From Candidatus Desantisbacteria bacterium CG1_02_49_89 (GTDB lineage Bacteria; Desantisbacteria; UBA1551), in NCBI GenBank assembly GCA_001871075.1, contig MNUP01000044.1, positions 1 to 9,261 on the forward strand: a DNA stretch of 9,261 nucleotides, read 5' to 3'. Of the stretch, positions 1 to 5,954 are shown piece by piece. The position numbers and the translations under genes are program-made. Numbering within the stretch: position 1 is the stretch's first letter; each line of letters begins with the position of its first letter. The notes under the pieces were generated by a model that was not told the origin of the DNA, did no database searches, and worked only from the letters and a program-made list of their open reading frames with translations.

Positions 1-70
1 ACCAAAGGGAGCGTGGCAATCTCGATTTTTAGGTCAAGATTGCTTCGTCGTTAACACTCCTCGCAATGAC
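1..70. repeat. Dispersed palindromic repeat, partial at window edge
   Basis: Read on the minus strand, this stretch begins GTCATTGCGAGGAG and continues through GACGAAGCAATCT to a second arm. The arms GCAATCT (16-22) and AGATTGC (37-43) are perfect inverted copies around a 14-base loop. Sequences of the type 'GTCATTGCGAGGAG...GAAGCAATCT' are, from my general knowledge, a recurrent intergenic palindromic repeat in several bacterial groups; whether this is a member is inference. It lies about 50 bases after the last permease gene. The left part may run beyond the window. There is no T-run after the stem, so it is not a classic terminator. Bases 71-122, between this repeat and the permease stop, show nothing recognisable. 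Confidence 0.6.
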
Positions 71-122
71 AGCCCAAATGTAAAGATCTGTTAGAGACAA
101 TGCACTAGGATCAGGACTTTGT

Positions 123-1325
123 TCACTCGTGTCTCAATGCCTCTATTGGGTCTAATTTCGCTGCTTTGCTTGCCGGATACACTCCGAAAAATATTCCGAT
201 GAACAGGGCAAATCCGAAAGCCAGGAGCACTGACCACGGCGTGACCGCGGTCGCCACCCATCTGCGAAGCGCGAGCGACCCGCTCCAGCCGATAAGTATC
301 CCTATGATGCCCCCCGTGGCGCTTATGAGGATGGATTCTATGAGGAACTGGGTGAGGATATCACTTTCTTTCGCCCCTATCGCCTTCCTTATGCCTATCT
401 CGCGCGTCCTTTCAGCCACAGTCACAAGCATTATGTTCATTATCCCGATCCCGCCCACAAGCAGGGATATACCGGCTATGCCGCCAAGCGCGACTGTCAG
501 TATCCCGGTGATCTTCTTCAGAGTTTCAAGCACGTCCTTCTGGTCCGTTATGTCAAAATCGTTTTCCGTAAGCCTGCGCAGCAGGATCCTGCGGACTATC
601 CTTTTCGATTCTTCTATCCTGTCCTCGCTGGGCGCCTTGCATACTATGAAATTGACCTTTGTGGTGCCCAGCAATGCCTGCGCGGCAGTGATAGGTATCA
701 CGATCTGGTCATCCTGGTTCTGGCCCATGGTCGCGCCCTTGCTTTCCAGTATGCCTATGATCTTGAATTTTCCGCCGCTTATGGCAATGTCCTTTCCTAT
801 GGGATCCTTGTTGGCAAAGAGCTCTTCCACTATTGTCTTGCCTATCACGCAGACCCTTCTGCGGTTGCTGACCATATTTTCGTTGAAGAACTTGCCGTCC
901 GTCACTTTCTGGCTCAGGGCTTCGGCGTATTTCTCCGTGGTCCCGAATATCGCTGTCATGTATGTTGTATTGCTATATTTCACCACCGCGGACGTGCGCA
1001 GGACCGGCACGACCTCAATGCCTATGCCGTTCTTCGTCTGAATAGCAATTACATCATTATAAGTCATCTTGTTTGACATCATGCCCGGCGGGGTGTGGCT
1101 TTTGCCTCCGCCCATGTTCGGCGAAATAAAGAAAAGGTTCGCGCCAAGGCCCTTTATCTCGTCCGAAACCTGCTCCTTGACCCCCTGGCCTATGGAGACC
1201 AGCATTATTATCGACATGACGCCTATGAGCACGCCCAGCACGGTGAGCGCAGTCCGGACCTTATTAGCTCTCAGCGCCTCAAACGCGTTGCCCATCCCTA
1301 AAAATAGTTTCGCAAAAAAATCCAA
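123..1325 (-). CDS. MacB-like ABC transporter permease, second copy (no ATPase domain)
   Basis: 400-residue inner-membrane permease of the MacB/FtsX type. It has one N-terminal membrane helix (about residues 24-46), a periplasmic MacB core domain (about 50-265) and three C-terminal helices (about 272-300, 324-350 and 365-388). The family signature VGGIGIMNIMLV is followed by ERTREIGIRKAIGAK, and the protein ends in the typical DPIEALRHE. Full MacB carries its own N-terminal ATPase; this protein does not, so it must rely on the separate ATPase at 7303-7992. It resembles the permease at 3156-4370 throughout and may pair with it as a heterodimer (inference). The start is TTG, chosen because AGGAG lies five bases upstream and the N-terminus then aligns with that of the first permease. 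An internal ATG at codon 11 lacks a well-spaced ribosome binding site. A gap of 79 AT-rich bases separates it from the methyltransferase gene upstream. The transported substrate is unknown. Confidence 0.9.
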   Translation of the reverse strand: MDFFAKLFLGMGNAFEALRANKVRTALTVLGVLIGVMSIIMLVSIGQGVKEQVSDEIKGLGANLFFISPNMGGGKSHTPPGMMSNKMTYNDVIAIQTKNGIGIEVVPVLRTSAVVKYSNTTYMTAIFGTTEKYAEALSQKVTDGKFFNENMVSNRRRVCVIGKTIVEELFANKDPIGKDIAISGGKFKIIGILESKGATMGQNQDDQIVIPITAAQALLGTTKVNFIVCKAPSEDRIEESKRIVRRILLRRLTENDFDITDQKDVLETLKKITGILTVALGGIAGISLLVGGIGIMNIMLVTVAERTREIGIRKAIGAKESDILTQFLIESILISATGGIIGILIGWSGSLALRRWVATAVTPWSVLLAFGFALFIGIFFGVYPASKAAKLDPIEALRHE

Positions 1326-1330
1326 GTAAG

Positions 1331-1336
1331 CTCCTG
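1331..1336 (-). promoter_or_regulatory. Ribosome binding site fixing a TTG start
   Basis: The minus strand reads CAGGAG, then CTTAC, then TTG. The five-base spacing to TTG at 1325-1323 supports this non-ATG codon as the start of the second permease. Confidence 0.65.
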
Positions 1337-1353
1337 AGATTAAATTTTATTGA

Positions 1354-1387
1354 TTAATTAGAACCTAATTAGTTTAAATCTAATTAG
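1354..1387. repeat. Iterated TAATTAG palindromes in AT-rich gap
   Basis: The 79-base gap between the methyltransferase gene and the last permease holds CTAATTAG twice (1365-1372 and 1380-1387). A close copy, TTAATTAG, lies at 1354-1361. CTAATTAG is a perfect 8-base palindrome. Start-to-start distances are 11 and 15 bases, which is not exact helical phasing. The copies could be operator half-sites for a local promoter driving the last gene, or simple AT-rich drift at an insertion junction. I could not match a convincing -35/-10 pair. Confidence 0.35.
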
Positions 1388-1404
1388 CAAGCTATCCTAT
1401 AGAA

Positions 1405-2685
1405 TTAGATGGCAGGCGTAGGAACATCCTTCCATGCTGTGGATTTCTCAACTTCCTTCATGCTTACGATCTCGCCTGTTTCTACGTTTATATCAATAAA
1501 CCCGACTGGTTCCCTTGTGGTATTAAAAGAAAGCAGCCCTTTTCCTGAAATATGCTTTCCACGATTGTTGTCTACCTGCACAAATATAACCCGTCTATAC
1601 GAACAAACTTTGCAATCCAAATTTTCTTTGTTAATCCCTATAGGACAATGGTGTCTTCTTGCAAAAACAGGGTCAACATTATGCATTTTGGCCATATGCA
1701 GAGCCGGGGATGCTCTTAAATGGCCAAAAGGATGTAACACCCATTCAGTAATCATGGATAACGTATGGCTTTGTTTGAAAAGATGGAAATCAGAGCCTGT
1801 ATTGGCGATCATGCCCTGCATTACATAGTCAGCCGGCATCAAATAACACAGGTAGTCTTTTTTGCTGTTAAGGAAACCTATCCCTTCCTTGTCCTCACTG
1901 ATAGAGATATCGTTAAGTACTTTCACGGCATGGCTGTTGTCTTCAGGAAGGATGGATATAAGAGTGACATTGTTTCTGTTCTCAAAAGGAATCTGATGCA
2001 AGGTCACTGTCCTGAGGATAAAACCGGTTCCGAGGGTCAAAAATATAAAGACCAGCGGAATTAAAAAATACTTTATATCCGTTGCGGGCATTGTCTTTCC
2101 AAGAAATTTTTCGATAGAACCCGGGAAAAACATACCCGTTTTATTCATATATTCAGCATACGTTTCTCCGTATTGGCCCAACATCCTTCTTTCCTCGTTC
2201 TTTGCAAGAAAATAATAAAGTATAAACATCAGGGATAATGACGCAAGAACAAAGAACCTTGGCCACAATATGGCCATACCTATTCCCCATATCCCTAAAG
2301 CCACATATTGTGGATGGCGGATATATGTGTATAATCCTCTGACAACTGCCCCGCGCTTGAATATCTTGTTAAAATATACCTGGAAAGCGCAGAAAAAGAA
2401 AGTAACGGCGCCTATTATAAAAAACACAGAGCCTAATATACGGATAGTCCTTAAGAATAGGGTTGGGGGTAAAATCATATGGGGCAGGAAGAACGTTGTA
2501 AGCCATCCTGTTATCGCGTATTGATTCAACCATTTGAATACCGGGTTAAAAACAGAATAAAAGAAAAATGCAAAAGGACTTATCATTATCATAACCTCTA
2601 ATGCTATGATGACAAAAAATGCTATGCCTCCATATGCTGAAACGCTCTTCAACCATTCAGTTACTTTTGTTTTATTCGTGCTCAT
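1405..2685 (-). CDS. ICMT/PEMT-family membrane methyltransferase with extra C-terminal domain
   Basis: 426-residue protein in two parts. Residues 1-225 are a multi-helix membrane region (helices near 20-44, 81-105, 126-162 and 205-225). It holds the isoprenylcysteine/phospholipid methyltransferase signature: RGLYTYIRHPQY (116-127), then EER (164-166) and YGETYAEYM (172-180), the expected SAM-binding region. Residues 226-426 are soluble and I do not recognise them; they contain HHC (345-347), C358 and C361 (CKVC), plus H322, H330 and H335, a plausible metal site. The family includes CzcN/NccN of metal-resistance operons, so a metal link is possible; the methyl acceptor is unknown. A longer reading frame opens at a TTG at 2721, but ATG at 2685 has AAGGAGG five bases upstream and is the better start. 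Base composition is clearly lower in GC than the permeases on both sides, suggesting separate origin together with the YHS gene 62 bases upstream. Confidence 0.8.
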   Translation of the reverse strand: MSTNKTKVTEWLKSVSAYGGIAFFVIIALEVMIMISPFAFFFYSVFNPVFKWLNQYAITGWLTTFFLPHMILPPTLFLRTIRILGSVFFIIGAVTFFFCAFQVYFNKIFKRGAVVRGLYTYIRHPQYVALGIWGIGMAILWPRFFVLASLSLMFILYYFLAKNEERRMLGQYGETYAEYMNKTGMFFPGSIEKFLGKTMPATDIKYFLIPLVFIFLTLGTGFILRTVTLHQIPFENRNNVTLISILPEDNSHAVKVLNDISISEDKEGIGFLNSKKDYLCYLMPADYVMQGMIANTGSDFHLFKQSHTLSMITEWVLHPFGHLRASPALHMAKMHNVDPVFARRHHCPIGINKENLDCKVCSYRRVIFVQVDNNRGKHISGKGLLSFNTTREPVGFIDINVETGEIVSMKEVEKSTAWKDVPTPAI

Positions 2686-2690
2686 AAGCT

Positions 2691-2697
2691 CCTCCTT
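2691..2697 (-). promoter_or_regulatory. Strong ribosome binding site setting the methyltransferase start
   Basis: The minus strand reads AAGGAGG, AGCTT, ATG. This near-perfect site selects ATG at 2685-2683 over the in-frame TTG twelve codons upstream, whose preceding bases show no comparable site. Confidence 0.8.
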
Positions 2698-2747
2698 AAA
2701 ACTTTTTTTATCAGATGCCAAACGTACTTTGATCTTTACAAAGCTCC

Positions 2748-3128
2748 TTAATTACTTTTCCCCGGCATGGTTGTGTTCTTTTTTTTCTTTTCCTGCTCTG
2801 CTATTATTTTAATGTATTTCTCCGGGTTCTTTTTGAATTGTTCAACACAATGAGAACAGCAGAAATTATATATTTTGCCCTTGTACGTATATTTAGTTCC
2901 TTTTCCTTTCTCTAATTTCATCCCCATAACCGGGCAATAATCATTCCCAACCTTAACCAATTTCTGAGTTTTTTCCTTTAATGACATACTATCGGTTTTT
3001 GTCCCGGTATTAGTTTCATTATATGAATTTTTCTTCTGCATACTCCAGCAGTGTGCTCTGCCAATAGTTAGCAGTGCCCCAAACATGAATATCAAAACTA
3101 ACAAAATAAATAAAATTTTCTTGCGCAT
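2748..3128 (-). CDS. YHS-domain protein with N-terminal signal or anchor
   Basis: 126-residue protein. Residues 4-23 form a hydrophobic segment preceded by RKK, either a signal peptide or a membrane anchor, so the rest should be outside the cytoplasm. Residues 58-108 form a YHS domain: C65-P-V-M-G, then [15 protein letters not shown] with C90, C91 and C94, then [12 protein letters not shown] domains occur in copper and other heavy-metal handling proteins, so a role as periplasmic metal chaperone or scavenger for the adjacent pump is reasonable but inferred. The C-terminus is lysine-rich. The ATG has GGAGGT four bases upstream. The gene starts 27 bases after the first permease ends. Its low GC content resembles the next gene, not the pump genes. 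Confidence 0.82.
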   Translation of the reverse strand: MRKKILFILLVLIFMFGALLTIGRAHCWSMQKKNSYNETNTGTKTDSMSLKEKTQKLVKVGNDYCPVMGMKLEKGKGTKYTYKGKIYNFCCSHCVEQFKKNPEKYIKIIAEQEKKKKNTTMPGKSN

Positions 3129-3155
3129 TTTAACCTCCAGGCAAAAGCGGGTTTG

Positions 3156-4370
3156 TCACTCGTAGCGCAACGCTTCGATCGGGTCCATGTCGGCCGCCCT
3201 GCGCGCCGGGTAATACCCGAAGAACACGCCGATCGCTATCGCGAAGCCGAAAGACAGGAAGATCGAGCCGGGGGAAACAAATATCGCCCATTTTGCCAGC
3301 GTTGCTATAAGGATGGACACGATAACACCCACGCATATGCCGATTATCCCGCCGAACAGGCTCAGCATCAATGCTTCTATTATGAACTGGAGCAGGACGT
3401 CGAACCTTTTCGCGCCCACAGCCATCCTTATGCCGATCTCCCTCGTGCGCTCTGTGACCGACACGAGCATTATGTTCATTATGCCTATGCCGCCCACAAG
3501 AAGCGAAACAGAAGCAACGCTTCCCAGGAGCATTGTCATAGTGGTTGCCATTGATGTCGCCGCGGCCATTATGTCGGCCATGTTCATTATCTGGAAATCG
3601 TCGTCCTTACCAGCGCCTATGCGGTGGCGCTGCCTCAGCAGCTCTGTGACCTGCTGCTGGACCAGTGCGATAGCATCGCTGCTTACAGCGGATACCTGTA
3701 TGTTGTTTAGGAAGGTAACTCCCGTAAGTCTTTTCATCACGGTGGTGTACGGCGCGAGTATGGTATCGTCCTGGTCCCCGCCGAAACCCGACCCCTTCTT
3801 CTCGAGCACGCCGACGATCTTGAACTGCATTTTATTGACGCGGACGTTTTTGCCGATGGGGTCGGCGCTTCCGAACAGGTTTTCGGCTACCGTTTTGCCG
3901 ATAATGCATACTTTCGCGGCATCGCGGACCTCCTGCTCGTTGAACGGCACCCCGCTTTCGACTTTCCAGTCCCTTATCTCAAGGAAATCGATATTGGAGC
4001 CCTGGATCCTGGTGTTCCAGTTCTGGTTCCCGTAGATAACCTGGCTCTGGGTGCTTACCATGGGGGCAACATAAGCTGCGGAAGTTATCTCCTTTTTTAT
4101 CGCAAGCGCGTCTACTTCTTTGAGCGAGGTCCTTGAGCCCCAGCCGCCGTGCACGCCGCGTTCATTGGCGCTGCCGGGAAAGATCTGTAGTATGTTATTG
4201 CCCAGGCTTGACATCCGGTCCATTATTGCCTTTTTCGCCCCGGTGCCGACGCTAAGCATGGCTATAACCGCGCCGACGCCTATGATTATGCCCAGCATTG
4301 TAAGGATGGAGCGCATTTTGTTCTGGACCAGGACTTTGTATGACATTTCAATGGTGCTTATCAGATCCAT
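3156..4370 (-). CDS. MacB-like ABC transporter permease, first copy (no ATPase domain)
   Basis: 404-residue inner-membrane permease with MacB topology: a membrane helix at about 21-43, a large periplasmic core (about 45-270) and three helices (about 279-303, 327-357 and 364-388). The FtsX-type signature VGGIGIMNIMLV (292-303) is followed by ERTREIGIRMAVGAK, and the end is DPIEALRYE. The periplasmic core contains the usual CIIGKTVAENLFG and DPIGK motifs, shared with the second permease. The normal MacB ATPase domain is absent, so the protein depends on a separate ATPase, most likely the one encoded at 7303-7992. In MacAB-TolC systems this subunit transmits ATP-driven movement to the periplasm and pushes substrate into the adaptor and channel. 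The start is ATG with AGAGG seven bases upstream. The 185-base gap before it is unusually long for this operon and full of repeats. Confidence 0.92.
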   Translation of the reverse strand: MDLISTIEMSYKVLVQNKMRSILTMLGIIIGVGAVIAMLSVGTGAKKAIMDRMSSLGNNILQIFPGSANERGVHGGWGSRTSLKEVDALAIKKEITSAAYVAPMVSTQSQVIYGNQNWNTRIQGSNIDFLEIRDWKVESGVPFNEQEVRDAAKVCIIGKTVAENLFGSADPIGKNVRVNKMQFKIVGVLEKKGSGFGGDQDDTILAPYTTVMKRLTGVTFLNNIQVSAVSSDAIALVQQQVTELLRQRHRIGAGKDDDFQIMNMADIMAAATSMATTMTMLLGSVASVSLLVGGIGIMNIMLVSVTERTREIGIRMAVGAKRFDVLLQFIIEALMLSLFGGIIGICVGVIVSILIATLAKWAIFVSPGSIFLSFGFAIAIGVFFGYYPARRAADMDPIEALRYE

Positions 4371-4388
4371 TGCTTTTCCTCTGAGAAT

Positions 4389-4452
4389 GATTACGGTGTC
4401 GCCCCTACGGCGACCCGCCGAAGTGGCGGGATTTTTAACCGCGATTACGGTG
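4389..4452. repeat. Two adjacent hairpins flanked by a 10-base direct repeat
   Basis: Hairpin A has stems GTCGCC (4398-4403) and GGCGAC (4409-4414) with a 5-base loop. Hairpin B has stems CCCGCC (4414-4419) and GGCGGG (4425-4430) with a 5-base loop. The 10-mer GATTACGGTG occurs on both sides, at 4389-4398 and 4443-4452. On the minus strand both hairpins fall in the leader just before the first permease gene, with about 27 bases between hairpin A and the start codon. They could tune translation, stabilise mRNA or simply be a mobile palindromic repeat. On the plus strand hairpin B is followed by ATTTTT like a terminator, but no plus-strand gene feeds into it. Confidence 0.6.
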
Positions 4453-4483
4453 ATTATTTAAAAGAGGAATCTTGGCTTTTACA

Positions 4484-4552
4484 AATGACTAATGACTGCT
4501 TTTTTTAGTTATAGCTGTTGACTACTCACTACCCACTATTCACTAATCACTG
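4484..4552. repeat. Degenerate 7-base tandem repeats
   Basis: From 4521 to 4552 the plus strand shows four copies of ACTANNC plus a partial one: ACTACTC, ACTACCC, ACTATTC, ACTAATC, then ACTG. A separate pair of the heptamer AATGACT lies at 4484-4490 and 4491-4497. The exact 7-base period with variable internal bases is clear by eye. The array begins only three bases past the adaptor gene's stop codon. No function is evident; it may be slippage-derived filler or part of a composite intergenic repeat with the neighbouring hairpins. Confidence 0.65.
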
Positions 4553-4555
4553 TAT

Positions 4556-5875
4556 TTACCGCCTGACCCGCATTCCGGGCCCGCCCATGCCGAAAGGCGC
4601 CGCTGTTCCGGTGCCTGAGCCTTTGCCGTTAGCGTTGATCCCAATTACTGCCTGTGTGCCTTCCGCGATTTCCTGCGATTCCACTTCGGTTGACACCCCG
4701 TCTGTTATGCCGGTTTTTACCCTGACAGACCTTATCGTTTTTCCGTCAAAGACCCATAAGGTGCCGAAATTTCCCGCGGGTTTTTTCTGTTCCTGCCGGC
4801 TCGCTCCCCGCTGTCCTTCGGGACCCGCAAGTGCTCGCTGTTTTTCTCCGCCTGCCATCTTCGACGTTCTTTCCCTGCCTGCCGCCTTCGGTTTTTCCGT
4901 TACGGTATCTACGACGGGTTTTTCTCTGTTATTGTTTTTTTGCGCGATCTGCTGCAGCACGTCCGCGGACGGCTTGAACCGCAGGGCTGTGTTGGCAACT
5001 TTAAAGATATCGTTCCTGCGGTCAGTTACTATGCTGATGTTCGCGGTCATTCCCGGCTTTAAAAGCAATTCGTCGTTGCTCACGCCTATTACGACCGTGT
5101 AGGTCACGACCCTTTGCACTATTTCAGGCGCGATGCGGACCTGGCTTACTCTTCCGCTGAAATTTTCCTCTGGGAAGGCGTCCACCGTGAAAACAGCTTC
5201 CTGCCCTTTCTTTATCCGGCCAATGTCCCCTTCGTCTATGTTCGCCTCTATCTGCATTTCGCTGAGGTCCTGGGCTATCGTGAAAAGGGTCGGCGCTGAA
5301 AAGGAAGCCGCTACTGTCTGGCCGGGATTCATATTCCTGTTCACCACTATGCCGCTGATCGGCGAGGTTATGGTGGTATTTTTAAGGTCTGTCATCGCCA
5401 GATCGTATGACGCCTGCGCCTGCTTCATCTGCGCGAGCGCGTTCTGGTATGTTGTTTCAGCCGCGTCCTTGTCGCTGCGGGCAATAAGGTTCTTGGCGAA
5501 CAACTCAGTGTTCCTGTCAAGCGTGCGCTTGGAGTCGTCAACCGCTATCCTCGCCTTCGTAAGGTTCGCGTCCGCCTGGTCAAGCTTTGCCTTGAACGGC
5601 GCGGGGTCTATCTGGGCTATGAGCTGCCCTTTCTTGACCTCGGAATTGAAATCCACGAGAATGTCCTGTATTATTCCCGAGACCTGGCTTCCCACGTCAA
5701 CGGATGTCACCGCGTTCACGGTGCCCGTAGCCGAGATCATGGAAGTAATGCTGCCGCGCTCCACTTTTACTGTTTTGTAGGACAGGCCCGCGGGTTTTCT
5801 TGTAAAAATAATCAGCGCAACAACAACCGCTGCCGCGGCCGCGAACCACCATATTTTTACCTTTATTTTTCTCAC
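4556..5875 (-). CDS. MacA-like periplasmic adaptor (HlyD/membrane fusion protein family)
   Basis: 439-residue inner-membrane-anchored adaptor that would bridge the permease and the TolC channel. In order: a membrane helix (8-24); the first half of the lipoyl-like barrel-sandwich with TGTV and VGSQVSGII (50-69); a coiled-coil hairpin (about 95-165); the second half with TITSPISGIVV (168-178); a beta-barrel (about 205-290) including LLKPGMTANI; and a membrane-proximal domain (about 370-412). Between the last two sits a charged, low-complexity insert (about 310-368) rich in K, E, Q, R and G. The tail is glycine-rich and ends GMRVRR. The start is GTG: GGAGAT stands five bases before it, and an in-frame TAA just upstream rules out a longer protein. 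It follows the TolC gene and precedes the permease, the usual partnership. MacA adaptors stimulate MacB ATPase activity. Confidence 0.92.
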   Translation of the reverse strand: MRKIKVKIWWFAAAAAVVVALIIFTRKPAGLSYKTVKVERGSITSMISATGTVNAVTSVDVGSQVSGIIQDILVDFNSEVKKGQLIAQIDPAPFKAKLDQADANLTKARIAVDDSKRTLDRNTELFAKNLIARSDKDAAETTYQNALAQMKQAQASYDLAMTDLKNTTITSPISGIVVNRNMNPGQTVAASFSAPTLFTIAQDLSEMQIEANIDEGDIGRIKKGQEAVFTVDAFPEENFSGRVSQVRIAPEIVQRVVTYTVVIGVSNDELLLKPGMTANISIVTDRRNDIFKVANTALRFKPSADVLQQIAQKNNNREKPVVDTVTEKPKAAGRERTSKMAGGEKQRALAGPEGQRGASRQEQKKPAGNFGTLWVFDGKTIRSVRVKTGITDGVSTEVESQEIAEGTQAVIGINANGKGSGTGTAAPFGMGGPGMRVRR

Positions 5876-5880
5876 TTTTT

Positions 5881-5886
5881 ATCTCC
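5881..5886 (-). promoter_or_regulatory. Ribosome binding site supporting a GTG start
   Basis: The minus strand reads GGAGAT, AAAAA, GTG. An in-frame TAA at 5881-5879 overlaps this site, so GTG at 5875-5873 is the most upstream possible start for the adaptor. Confidence 0.7.
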
Positions 5887-5907
5887 ATTATATTTTATTT
5901 ATTCCTT

Positions 5908-5950
5908 ATTTTTCCTCTCCCTTGGACGGGAGAGGATTGAGGTGAGGGTT
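5908..5950. repeat. Hairpin-bearing intergenic repeat (REP-like)
   Basis: In the gap between the channel and adaptor genes, CCTCTCCC (5914-5921) and GGGAGAGG (5928-5935) form a perfect 8-base stem with a 6-base loop. On the minus strand the flank before it reads AACCCTCACCTCAAT. This 'CCCTCACCTCAATCCTCTCCC' style matches, from general knowledge, a widespread class of dispersed intergenic palindromes. On the transcribed strand the stem is followed by A residues rather than T residues, so it is unlikely to terminate; it may stabilise upstream mRNA. Confidence 0.6.
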
Positions 5951-5954
5951 ATTT

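Noticed and set aside
71-122. Terminator after the second permease
   Set aside because: No stable stem followed by a T-run was found on the minus strand in this interval; the operon may continue or end beyond the window.
166-1041. Long plus-strand open frame (291 codons) opposite the second permease
   Set aside because: It is a mirror of a strongly supported permease gene, its translation shows no recognisable domain, and similar antisense frames occur opposite most genes here.
2686-2721. Twelve-codon N-terminal extension of the methyltransferase from a TTG start
   Set aside because: The internal ATG at 2685 has a near-perfect AAGGAGG at ideal spacing, and the extension would itself encode that ribosome binding site.
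4414-4436. Plus-strand rho-independent terminator (hairpin B followed by ATTTTT)
   Set aside because: The shape is right but no plus-strand gene ends here; on the transcribed strand the T-run precedes the hairpin, so it cannot terminate the operon.
4456-4484. Minus-strand promoter: TTGTAA, 17-base spacer, TTAAAT upstream of the first permease
   Set aside because: Spacing is ideal, but each box matches consensus at only four of six bases in an AT-rich repeat region; too weak to call.
4521-4552. CRISPR-like array
   Set aside because: The repeat unit is only 7 bases with no spacers, and there are no cas genes nearby.
5133-5780. Plus-strand frame of 215 codons opposite the adaptor gene
   Set aside because: Shadow of the adaptor reading frame; no domain and no plausible neighbours on that strand.
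5697-5888. Short minus-strand frame starting MEIKSEKNKGK that overlaps the adaptor start
   Set aside because: It is out of frame with the adaptor, its ATG overlaps the adaptor's ribosome binding site, and the product has no recognisable features.
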